Of a DNA stretch of 60,367 nucleotides, positions 53,675 to 60,367 are shown piece after piece (the stretch's first letter is position 1; each line of letters begins with the position of its first letter). The DNA lies in contig JASKKP010000009.1 of the NCBI GenBank assembly GCA_030154105.1, positions 1 through 60,367 of the forward strand, given 5' to 3'. The position numbers and the translations under genes are program-made. The notes below the pieces were generated by a model. The model was not told the DNA's origin. It did no database searches and was given only the letters and a program-made list of their open reading frames with translations. Source of the stretch: Bacillota bacterium. Its GTDB lineage: Bacteria; Bacillota; DTU030; DUMP01.

Positions 53675-55015
53675 CTATTTTGCCTGCGCGCGGTCGGCGA
53701 GGTCGGCAGCACTAAGTTCGCCCGCCCAAAACTTTTTCAACAAGGGCTCCAGCCGGCTGCGGGCTTCGGCCACCTCTGCGGGAAAAGGAGCCGGCACTCC
53801 GCGTTCCAGCCAGCGGAGCACCACCTCCCCTTGGCCCATTTTCCAGGCAGAAAGCCACGTCAACTGGGCGGGTCGGTAGGCCGGGACCAAATCGAGTTCG
53901 GCTGCCAGTTCGGCCGAGGTACGGCTGAGGTGCCGGGCCAGTTCCATGGCCAGCCGGGTGTGGTCGTCGCCCTGGTAACGGCGTTGGCGAAAAACGTAGA
54001 GGTTTTCCCACGCGACGGGCACCCCTTCCCTACCTCCTAGGCCGGCCGGCGGCAGGAGGACGACGGCAAAAGGCGGTGCGGCGCCGGCCTCAAGGCTGCC
54101 CCGCTCTACCCGTTTCGTCCGTTCATAAGTCGCCCGGAGAAACCAGGGTTTAACCGGGCCGAAGACGGCAGCCCGGCCGGTAAAAAAGTCCTCCAGCCCG
54201 GCGTAATCTCCCTTCCCCAGGGAACGCGGAACGGCCGCCTGCTCCCAAAAGGCCGCGGTCCGCTCGGCCGCTCGCCGCACGCGTTCCGGTGCCAAAGGGG
54301 GGCTCGTCTTTCCGAGTTCCGGCGTTACCCCTCCCCTTCCGACCTCCTGCCACAGCGTAAAAAGGTCGAAGCTGGTAAAAAGGTAGGGTTCACCGGCAAG
54401 TTTGTGCACTTCTCCCGCCGCCCGGGCGAACGTCTCCCAACTCCAACCTTCTGCCTGAATCTCGGCCACCGGTACGCCGGCCGCCGCCAAAAGCTCCCCG
54501 TTCCCCGCCCAAAGAGCAGGCTCCAGCCAGCGGGGCCAGGCGATGAACTCGCCGCCTTTACTCGCACCTCTCAGGGCCACTTCCATGTACTCCTCTAGCT
54601 CCTCGGGGGCCAGATAAGGCCCGCACGGGATGAGGAGCGGCCCCCAATCGGAGCGAAAAACGGGGCCCGACGAAAGGACGTCCGGCGGGGTCCCCTGTTT
54701 GAGAGCGGCAGCCACCCGCTCGTCGCCTTCGCCCCAGGGAAGAAGCTCCACCTTAACCGCGGCATTAGGGAAACGCCGTTCGAACCCGGCGAGGGCCTTC
54801 TCCAGCGCGGCGCGGTACCCGCCGGCATCGTCGGGCCAAGGGCGTTCGAAGTCCCATAGGGTTAGGGTGTACCGCTTGCCCGGATCGATTTCGGCTCTAG
54901 GGTCGATGCCGGTGTAGTGAGGGGTTACCTTAAGGCGCAGGTAGACGCCTAGGGCCAAGGCCACGCCGACCGCTAAAAAGAGCAAGATGCTGTGCACGAG
55001 CCGCCTGCCTGCCAC
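53675..55015 (-). CDS. Membrane-anchored extracellular solute-binding protein
   Basis: The 446-residue protein has an uncleaved-looking N-terminal hydrophobic helix (SILLFLAVGVALALGVYL) and the family 1 sugar-type binding fold (LTLWDFERPW, KQGTPPDVLSSGP, AWPRWLEPALWAGNGELLA, AAVFGPVKPWFLR, VAWENLYVFRQRR). No permease or ATPase gene lies nearby, so it may serve a distant transporter or act as a sensor. The signal lacks a lipobox cysteine. Ligand unknown. The gene lies between comEC and an L,D-transpeptidase. Confidence 0.8.
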   Translation of the reverse strand: MAGRRLVHSILLFLAVGVALALGVYLRLKVTPHYTGIDPRAEIDPGKRYTLTLWDFERPWPDDAGGYRAALEKALAGFERRFPNAAVKVELLPWGEGDERVAAALKQGTPPDVLSSGPVFRSDWGPLLIPCGPYLAPEELEEYMEVALRGASKGGEFIAWPRWLEPALWAGNGELLAAAGVPVAEIQAEGWSWETFARAAGEVHKLAGEPYLFTSFDLFTLWQEVGRGGVTPELGKTSPPLAPERVRRAAERTAAFWEQAAVPRSLGKGDYAGLEDFFTGRAAVFGPVKPWFLRATYERTKRVERGSLEAGAAPPFAVVLLPPAGLGGREGVPVAWENLYVFRQRRYQGDDHTRLAMELARHLSRTSAELAAELDLVPAYRPAQLTWLSAWKMGQGEVVLRWLERGVPAPFPAEVAEARSRLEPLLKKFWAGELSAADLADRAQAK

Positions 55016-55047
55016 CTGCTTCCCCTCCCTCGGCCATTAAACGTGCC

Positions 55048-55989
55048 TCACCATAAGCCTAGGAGATAAAGCACGTTGCGGTCCGCACGCCCTGTGGCCG
55101 GCAGGCCCCGATACCTCTGCCAGGCCGTTAGGGCGCTTATCGTAGCCTCGCCGCAGACGCCGTCGGCCCGGCCGGGGTCAAAACCCAATTCTCGAAGCCG
55201 CCACTGCAAAAACACCACGTCTTGGCCCACGGCTCCCTGCTCGATCACCGGGCGCACCGGTCCGTAAGGCCCGCGCCCCTTCAGCACCACGCGCGTTCCG
55301 ATTTTAACCCAGTCGTAGAGCTCGATCACATCGTGGTTGAACATACGTACGCAGCCGCTACTCGCCATCTGGCCGATAGAACTCGGATTATTGGTACCGT
55401 GGATGCCGTAATTACCCCAGGGATTAGAAAGCCGCATCCAGCGCACACCGGTGGCTCCGTGCCACCCGGCGATTTTTTCCGTAATCACCCATTCGCCCAT
55501 GGGCGTGGGCGAAGTGTGCCGTCCCACCGCCACCGGGTAGAGCTTATAAGGTTCTCCGTCCACGTAAACGATCAAAGTTTGGGAATCGATATCCACCAGA
55601 ATGCTGATCTCGCCCTCTGGCGGCGGCTGGCCCTTTACCGCCGGTTTCGCTTCATAATAAGCCAGGGCCTCCCAGGTCCGCTCGTCCACGACCCCCGTCG
55701 GTTTAAGTCCGAGAAACTTCTGTAGTTCAATTACCGCCCGCGCCGTCTCTTGGGTGTAGACCCCGGTGATCTCGCGCGTGTAAAATCCTAGGCGCGCCAA
55801 GCGCCTCTGAAGGCCGGCCACATCGCTGCCTCTCATCGGCGGCGAAGCCGTTTTCAGCGTGCGCACCGGCTCACAACCGCAGGGCGGATTAGGGGCGGCC
55901 GGGGCCAGTCCCAGAGCGGCGGAGCTCGCTAGGACAAGGAGCCCACCGGCCATGATGGCGCAGTACAGGCCCAAGAAAGCATGCCTCAT
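55048..55989 (-). CDS. L,D-transpeptidase with two peptidoglycan-binding domains
   Basis: The exported 313-residue protein has a signal-type N-terminus (AIMAGGLLVLASSAALGLA) followed by a PG-binding domain (SDVAGLQRRLARLGFYT), then the YkuD catalytic domain with HTSPTPMGEWVITEK, GNYGIHGTNNPSSIG and the active-site SGCVRMFNHDV, and a second PG-binding domain at the C-terminus (GQDVVFLQWRLRELGFDPGR). It should cross-link or modify peptidoglycan. ATG at 55989 follows GAGGGG. Such enzymes are common in spore formers. Confidence 0.92.
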   Translation of the reverse strand: MRHAFLGLYCAIMAGGLLVLASSAALGLAPAAPNPPCGCEPVRTLKTASPPMRGSDVAGLQRRLARLGFYTREITGVYTQETARAVIELQKFLGLKPTGVVDERTWEALAYYEAKPAVKGQPPPEGEISILVDIDSQTLIVYVDGEPYKLYPVAVGRHTSPTPMGEWVITEKIAGWHGATGVRWMRLSNPWGNYGIHGTNNPSSIGQMASSGCVRMFNHDVIELYDWVKIGTRVVLKGRGPYGPVRPVIEQGAVGQDVVFLQWRLRELGFDPGRADGVCGEATISALTAWQRYRGLPATGRADRNVLYLLGLW

Positions 55990-56069
55990 CCCCTCAAGCC
56001 TCCCCTCGGGCACGAGAAGGCCGGGAAGGTGGTTCCCCGGCCGGGGCTACTCGCCCAGTGTTTCCTTTA

Positions 56070-56116
56070 GAAAGAATTTATGCCGCCTGCACCTCCCGTA
56101 TAACAGGTGCGGCGGC
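56070..56116 (-). terminator. Terminator after ndk
   Basis: On the minus strand, GCCGCCGCACCT pairs with AGGTGCAGGCGGC (one bulged A) and is followed by ATAAATTCTTTCT. The stem is strong, the T-tract interrupted, so it is a probable terminator. Confidence 0.65.
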
Positions 56117-56141
56117 CTCTTTAAGAAGCCTGGGCCGGCGT

Positions 56142-56549
56142 TTAGTAGAGCTCTTCTTCGCGGAAGAAAAGCTTAAGCTCCCTGGCCGCGTTCTCCGGCG
56201 AGTCGGAGGCGTGGACCACATTGGCGGTAACCGAAGTGGCGAAATCGCCCCGGATGCTTCCCGGCGCGGCCGCCCGCGTATCTCCGACCAAGCGGCGCAC
56301 GCGGGCCACCGCGTCTTCGCCGGCCACTGCGGCAGCAACCACCGGCCCGGAAGTTATAAAGGCAATAAGCTCCTCATAAAACGGCTTTCCGCGGTGGGCA
56401 GCATAATGCTCGGCCGCGAGCTCTTTACTGAGACGCAGGAGCTTAAGGCCGCAAATTTTGAGGCCCTGCCTCTCCAGCCGCCGAAGCACCTCCCCGATAA
56501 GGCCTCGTCTAACCCCATCGGGCTTTATCAGCACCAACGTCTGTTCCAT
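56142..56549 (-). CDS. ndk: Nucleoside diphosphate kinase
   Basis: The 135-residue enzyme shows LVLIKPDGVRRGLIGEVL at the start, RKPFYEEL-type and GPVVAAAVAGEDAV motifs, RRLVGDTRAA, and the phosphohistidine site NVVHASDSPENA. It balances NTP and dNTP pools by gamma-phosphate transfer. ATG at 56549 shares a base with the stop codon of the YhaM gene. Confidence 0.98.
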   Translation of the reverse strand: MEQTLVLIKPDGVRRGLIGEVLRRLERQGLKICGLKLLRLSKELAAEHYAAHRGKPFYEELIAFITSGPVVAAAVAGEDAVARVRRLVGDTRAAAPGSIRGDFATSVTANVVHASDSPENAARELKLFFREEELY

Positions 56550-57565
56550 TAGCTAGAACTCCCTTCCCGTCCGGCCGCCACCTCATCATTCCCTAGAAAA
56601 CCGAGGTACACGCTGCGCTCAAGCTTTTTATCGACCGCCGTCCATCCCTCCGTACCTCCGGCGGCCCTGATGAGCCCCTCGAAGTGGTTCATTTCGGCGC
56701 TCAAATAATCGGCCAGGTGCAGGGCATAGGCATTGATGGTTTTCGGCGGCTGCGGTGAACCCCACTCTTCGGAGCCGTGATGCGCCAGGATCATGTGTAG
56801 GAGTTCCTCCTTAAGATTTGGCGGAAAATTAGAGCAGGAAGCAATCCGTTCCTCCACCATGCGCGCCCCCAGCACCAGGTGGCCGAACAGGCGGCCGGCA
56901 TCGCTTACGGTAAAGGCCAGCCCCTCGATGCGGTATTCGATAATTTTGCCGCAGTCGTGGAGGAAGGCACCGGTCAGAAGCAGGTCGCGGTTGATGTATG
57001 CCGGGTAGCGGGCCGCAATCGTCGCGGCAAAGTGTACCGTCTCCAAGGTGTGCTCGAGCAACCCGCCCACGTAGGCGTGGTGAATGCTCTTCGCCGCCGG
57101 TGCGCGGGTGAAGGCCGCAAAGAAGGTAGGATCGCCGAAAAAGGCGGCGAGCAGTTCGGAAAGCGGTACGAGGCGTACCTCGGCCAAGCGGGCCGCAAGT
57201 TCCGCTTCCATCTCTTCCCGCGGACGCGGGGAACAGGGAAGAAAGTACGCCGGATCCAGCTCCTCTTCCGTCGGCGTGATGGCCTCCAACACCACCTGCA
57301 GCTCGCCCTGGTAACGGTTCACGCTCCCGCGGACCTTTACCACTGGGTTACCGCCAAGTTTTGGGTACACCATTTCCGCGCCTTCCCACAGAACCGCCGG
57401 AAGCGCGCCTTCCCGGTCCTTCAAGAGGAGCCGTAAAAAAGAACCGCTCCGGCCGCTGCCGTTGCGGAAGGGTCGAAGCACCGGCTCGGCGGCCACAAAG
57501 TAATCCTCCACCTCATCGCCCGGCTTCAGCCGGGCGGTAAACTGCCGTTTAACACCCTTCGCCAT
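56549..57565 (-). CDS. yhaM: 3'-5' exoribonuclease YhaM-type HD protein
   Basis: The 338-residue protein combines an N-terminal OB fold (about 12-115, VVKVRGSVNRYQGELQVVLE) with an HD domain: HHAYVGGLLEHTLETV, FLHDCGKIIEYRI, HLVLGARMVEE and ILAHHGSEEWGSPQPPKTIN. B. subtilis YhaM degrades RNA and DNA 3' ends. It overlaps ndk by one base, and starts with ATG behind a GGGAAATC-type weak ribosome site. Confidence 0.92.
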   Translation of the reverse strand: MAKGVKRQFTARLKPGDEVEDYFVAAEPVLRPFRNGSGRSGSFLRLLLKDREGALPAVLWEGAEMVYPKLGGNPVVKVRGSVNRYQGELQVVLEAITPTEEELDPAYFLPCSPRPREEMEAELAARLAEVRLVPLSELLAAFFGDPTFFAAFTRAPAAKSIHHAYVGGLLEHTLETVHFAATIAARYPAYINRDLLLTGAFLHDCGKIIEYRIEGLAFTVSDAGRLFGHLVLGARMVEERIASCSNFPPNLKEELLHMILAHHGSEEWGSPQPPKTINAYALHLADYLSAEMNHFEGLIRAAGGTEGWTAVDKKLERSVYLGFLGNDEVAAGREGSSS

Positions 57566-57670
57566 CGATTTCCCTCATTTCCCGTTCGAGTTCTGCTTAC
57601 AACTCATTTACTTTAAAAACACTGAGGCCGAGGGGCCATCCCCTGGAAGGCGCGTTACGTACCGGCAAAG

Positions 57671-58819
57671 CTAGCTCAGCAGGTGAGGTAACCGCCTTAG
57701 GGCCCAAAAGGCCAGCTCACGATAGGTCTTGCGCCCGCAGGCCACTTCCAACCCCTGGCGAAAGCACACCGGGCTCCCAAACAGTGCCTTTTGCCAGAGC
57801 CGCGGGCAACGCCGGGCCAACCGATTCAGCGCCAGGGCCCAGGCCAGGTCCCGTCCAAAAGCTTTAGCACAGGCCTCCTCATAGCCGCGGAGGTAATGGG
57901 AGGTGTACGGCAGGCCCCGCCGCTTGAGCGTCAGAACCGTTTCGGCAGCCAGGTGGGCCGACAGCACCGCATAGAAAATCCCCTCGCCGGTGACGGGGTC
58001 GGCAAATCCTGCCGCATCGCCTACCAGGAGGATGCCGTCACCCGAGCGCCGCCTACGCCCGCCGCCCAGGGGCACCAGGTGGCCGCGAGGCACGGCCGGA
58101 GGATAGCCTAGGGACGCGAGAAACTCGCCCCACAAGGCCTTCAGGTTTACCTTGGCCCCGTCCCAGCTTCCCAGGCCTACCGAGGCGTGGTTCCCCTTCG
58201 GAAAGACCCAAGCATAGCCCCAGCGAAACATCCCCCAGTGCGTCTCCAGCGTTCCGTGCAGGCGGCGTGCCCCTCCTTCGCTTCCGGGAAGGGGCACCTC
58301 GGCGCTCAGGCAAGGTGCGGCCGGCACTCGCCTCTCCCCTAAGGCGGCCGCCACACGGCTGGGCACACCGTCGGCCCCAATGACGAGCGGCGCGCAAAGG
58401 CGGCGCCGCGTAGTCCGCACCGTAACTCGCCCCTGGCCTGTTTCTACGCCCAGGACGGCCTCGCCCGGGCAAAAGATCGCTCCCTCCGCCTGGGCCTTCT
58501 CCACCAGTACCCGGTCGAAGTCGCACCTGTCCACGGTAACGGCGTAGGGCTCCGGGAGGACGACCTCCTGTACCTTATCACCCCAGACGGCCCGGAAGGC
58601 GCGGCAACGTTCCCGCACTACTTCCGCCGGCAGCTCGAAACCCAGGTTGGCCAAGGCCCGCCTGGTAAGCCCCCCCGCGCACGGCTTGTCCCGCGGGAAA
58701 GGATCTTTGTCCAGAAGCAGCACGGCCAAACCCGCCGCGGCCAGGTCCCGGGCCGCCGTAGATCCGGCCGGGCCTGCTCCTACGACAATGACGTCCGGTT
58801 CCTCCAGCACGCCCGGCAT
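57671..58819 (-). CDS. Geranylgeranyl-reductase-family FAD-dependent oxidoreductase
   Basis: The 382-residue flavoprotein has the N-terminal FAD-binding VIVVGAGPAGSTAARDLAAAG, KDPFPRDKPCAGGL with the family cysteine, a mid-region GADGVPSRVA and the second FAD motif ILLVGDAAGFADPVTGEGI. Such enzymes saturate isoprenoid chains of archaeal lipids, chlorophyll or menaquinones; the bacterial substrate here is unknown. The gene lies alone, 105 bases from yhaM. Its start is ATG at 58819; the promoter was not clear. Confidence 0.88.
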   Translation of the reverse strand: MPGVLEEPDVIVVGAGPAGSTAARDLAAAGLAVLLLDKDPFPRDKPCAGGLTRRALANLGFELPAEVVRERCRAFRAVWGDKVQEVVLPEPYAVTVDRCDFDRVLVEKAQAEGAIFCPGEAVLGVETGQGRVTVRTTRRRLCAPLVIGADGVPSRVAAALGERRVPAAPCLSAEVPLPGSEGGARRLHGTLETHWGMFRWGYAWVFPKGNHASVGLGSWDGAKVNLKALWGEFLASLGYPPAVPRGHLVPLGGGRRRRSGDGILLVGDAAGFADPVTGEGIFYAVLSAHLAAETVLTLKRRGLPYTSHYLRGYEEACAKAFGRDLAWALALNRLARRCPRLWQKALFGSPVCFRQGLEVACGRKTYRELAFWALRRLPHLLS

Positions 58820-58960
58820 GTCTAAACCCCCTCGCCTTTCTCCCAGGCGCCGACTGATTTTTTATTTTGCGTGTCCCTTCCTCTCCGGTATGCATCTTTT
58901 TCAATACATATTCGTTGAGCGGGTTCCGGTTCCTGCTTTTCCTTTTTTCTTACCAAGCGC

Positions 58961-58966
58961 TATAAT
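58961..58966 (+). promoter_or_regulatory. -10 box upstream of the XPB-type helicase
   Basis: TATAAT lies 40 bases upstream of the preferred start codon. The matching -35 is poor (TTCCTT-like). The region 58820-58960 is AT-rich relative to the window, with a CGCCT/AGGCG hairpin followed by TTTTTTATTTT. Confidence 0.5.
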
Positions 58967-59006
58967 GAAGGATGAACTTGTCGCCAAAAGGATGGTTGGC
59001 CTAGCC

Positions 59007-60278
59007 GTGAACGAAAAACCGGTAATCGTGCAGCGCGACGGCAGTATTCTCCTCGAGGTAGGAGGGCCGCATTACCAAGAAGCCCGCGACGCTGTGGCGC
59101 GTTTCGCCGAGCTCGTAAAGAGCCCCGAGTATGTGCACACCTATCGCCTTTCGCCCCTTTCCCTCTGGAATGCAGCCGCCACAGGCATGAGCGCCCGGGA
59201 AATCGAGGAAAGCCTAAAGGCTTACTCCCGCTACCCCCTCCCAGACAACATTCTGCGCGATATCCGCGACTACCTTTCCCGCTACGGCAAACTGAAGCTC
59301 ATTCGCCAGGGTGAGACGCTCCTTCTCCTATCCGACGACCCTCTGCTTCTTACGGAGATGGCGAACAGCAAGGGCCTCTCCCGCTATATAGAGGGCTGGG
59401 GCGGCCCCAATCGCCTCAGGGTGACCCCCGGGCAGCGCGGCCGTCTTAAGCAGGCGCTCATCAAGCTCGGCTGGCCGGTAGAGGATCTGGCCGGCTACGC
59501 CCCTGGCGCCCCGCTCACCATCGACCTCCGCTCCACCACGCTAAGCGGCACACCCTTCGCCCTTCGCTCCTACCAGGAAGAAGCGGTGGCCGCCTTTTGG
59601 GCCGGCGGCTCGGAACGCGGTGGAAGCGGCGTCGTCGTCTTACCTTGCGGCGCAGGCAAAACCATAGTAGGCCTCGGGGCCATGGCCCGCGCCCGCTGTC
59701 ACACCCTGATCATCGTTACCAGCACCGCCGCCGTCCACCAATGGCGCGACGAAATCCTGGACAAGACCACCCTCAGCCCGGACGACGTCGGAGAATATAC
59801 CGGAGATCTCAAGGATGTCCGCCCCGTCACCATCGCCACCTACCAAGTGCTCACCTGGCGGCCGCGCAAAACCGAGGACTTCCCTCATTTGGCCGTATTC
59901 AACGCCCGCGACTGGGGGCTCATCATCTACGACGAGGTACACCTCCTGCCTGCCCCTGTTTTTCGGGTGACGGCAGACCTTCAAGCCCGGCGACGCCTGG
60001 GACTTACCGCCACCTTAGTGCGCGAAGACGGGCGGGAAGAAGATGTCTTCACCCTGGTCGGTCCCAAGCGCTATGACGTGCCCTGGAAGGTGCTCGAGAA
60101 GCAGGGGTGGATTGCCACTGCCACTTGTACGGAGATTCGCCTCTCGCTTCCTCCGGAAAAACGCCTGGAATACGCCCTGGCGCGCAATCCGCATGTTAAG
60201 TACCGCCTCGCCGCGGAAAACCCGGCCAAGCTCGCCGTGGTGCGGGAACTCATCGCCCGCCACCGCGAGGTAGTGTAA
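59007..60278 (+). pseudogene. XPB-type DNA repair helicase, truncated
   Basis: The protein matches bacterial XPB helicases: VIVQRDGSILLEV at the start, HTYRLSPLSLWNAAATGMSA in the N-terminal domain, Walker A VVLPCGAGKTIV, TSTAAVHQWRDEIL, DEVH in LIIYDEVHLLPAPVFR, and motif III GLTATLVREDGREEDVF. It ends after 423 residues at LAVVRELIARHREV, exactly where the second helicase domain should start. Motifs IV-VI and about 120-130 C-terminal residues are missing, so it should be inactive as a helicase. GTG at 59007 is chosen by alignment to the Mycobacterium XPB N-terminus and an AAAAGGATGG upstream. Disruption by an insertion sequence is inferred. Confidence 0.9.
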
Positions 60279-60367
60279 ACTTTTAGTAGGCAACCAGGAG
60301 ATCTTGTGTGGGATGTAGAAAAGAGAGATCTCACACAGGGTTGGTCTGAAAGGCCACCCAAATCCCA
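60274..60367. mobile_element. Probable left end of an insertion sequence (partial)
   Basis: At 60274 the reading frame meets TGTAAACTTTTAGTAGG, which starts with TG as do the ends of many insertion sequences (IS3, IS21, IS481 types). The sequence then shows a hairpin-forming CTTGTGTG...CACACAGG and a repeated AGATCT. No transposase is visible before the window ends. The family cannot be assigned. Confidence 0.5.

Noticed and set aside
1-60367. CRISPR array, tRNA or rRNA genes
   Set aside because: No regularly spaced repeats or tRNA-like cloverleaf were seen anywhere in the window, although I could not run a dedicated search.

Overview
The window looks like a piece of chromosome from a thermophilic, spore-forming, anaerobic Clostridia-type Firmicute of high GC content, of the Moorella / Thermanaeromonas / Carboxydothermus kind. 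This is inferred from gene content and order: sporulation genes (yqfC, yqfD, spoIIP), the Firmicute block from sigA and dnaG through glyQS, recO, era, ybeY, phoH, floA, yqeY, rpsU, mtaB, rsmE, prmA and dnaJ-dnaK-grpE-hrcA to hemW, lepA, rpsT, holA and comEC, and an archaeal-type chaperonin inside the dnaK operon. Species cannot be fixed from this sequence alone. Almost every gene lies on the minus strand; the plus-strand exceptions are a two-gene accessory patch at about 21.8-26.15 kb, rpsT, and a disrupted helicase at the right end.

Left end to 9.3 kb: the 5' end of a bacterial class C group II intron (minus strand) sits immediately after the terminator of a hemerythrin-type gene. That gene has a DUF438-hemerythrin-cupin architecture and is paired with an Fe-S Rrf2 regulator of the NsrR/IscR type, suggesting a nitrosative or oxidative stress module. 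Next come a manganese riboswitch (yybP-ykoY) with a GDT1/TMEM165-type exporter, an RNase HI, a Nif3/YqfO protein, tRNA methyltransferase TrmK, sigma A, primase, a cysteine-rich orphan and a dGTPase-like protein. From 9.4 to 17.8 kb: pyruvate phosphate dikinase, its regulatory kinase PpsR and a CcpN-like CBS repressor form a PEP/pyruvate switch, followed by glyQS with a complete promoter and T-box leader, recO and a tiny yqzL gene.

From 17.8 to 34.5 kb: era and three envelope genes are followed by the plus-strand patch. It holds an exported TPR protein and a soluble chemoreceptor fused to a PhnD-type phosphonate-binding domain, behind an apparent attenuated leader. The conserved order then resumes with dgkA, ybeY, pgpH-type HD phosphodiesterase, phoH, yqfD, yqfC, an unknown membrane protein, floA, nfeD, yqeY and rpsU. 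From 34.6 to 50 kb: HIT protein, tRNA and rRNA modification enzymes, then hrcA - group III chaperonin - grpE - dnaK - dnaJ - prmA - rsmE - mtaB, behind a sigma-A promoter and a perfect CIRCE element. hemW, lepA, a CheX-like phosphatase, spoIIP and rpsT follow.

From 50 kb to the end: holA and comEC (overlapping), an orphan sugar-type binding protein, an L,D-transpeptidase, ndk, a YhaM-type exoribonuclease and a geranylgeranyl-reductase-family flavoprotein. Last is an XPB-type helicase gene, cut off before its second helicase domain by what looks like the left end of an insertion sequence. The most interesting items are the chemoreceptor-PhnD fusion with its leader, the CIRCE-controlled archaeal-type chaperonin, the DUF438-hemerythrin-cupin protein, the probable ATC start of the CcpN homologue, and the two mobile-element junctions at the window ends.
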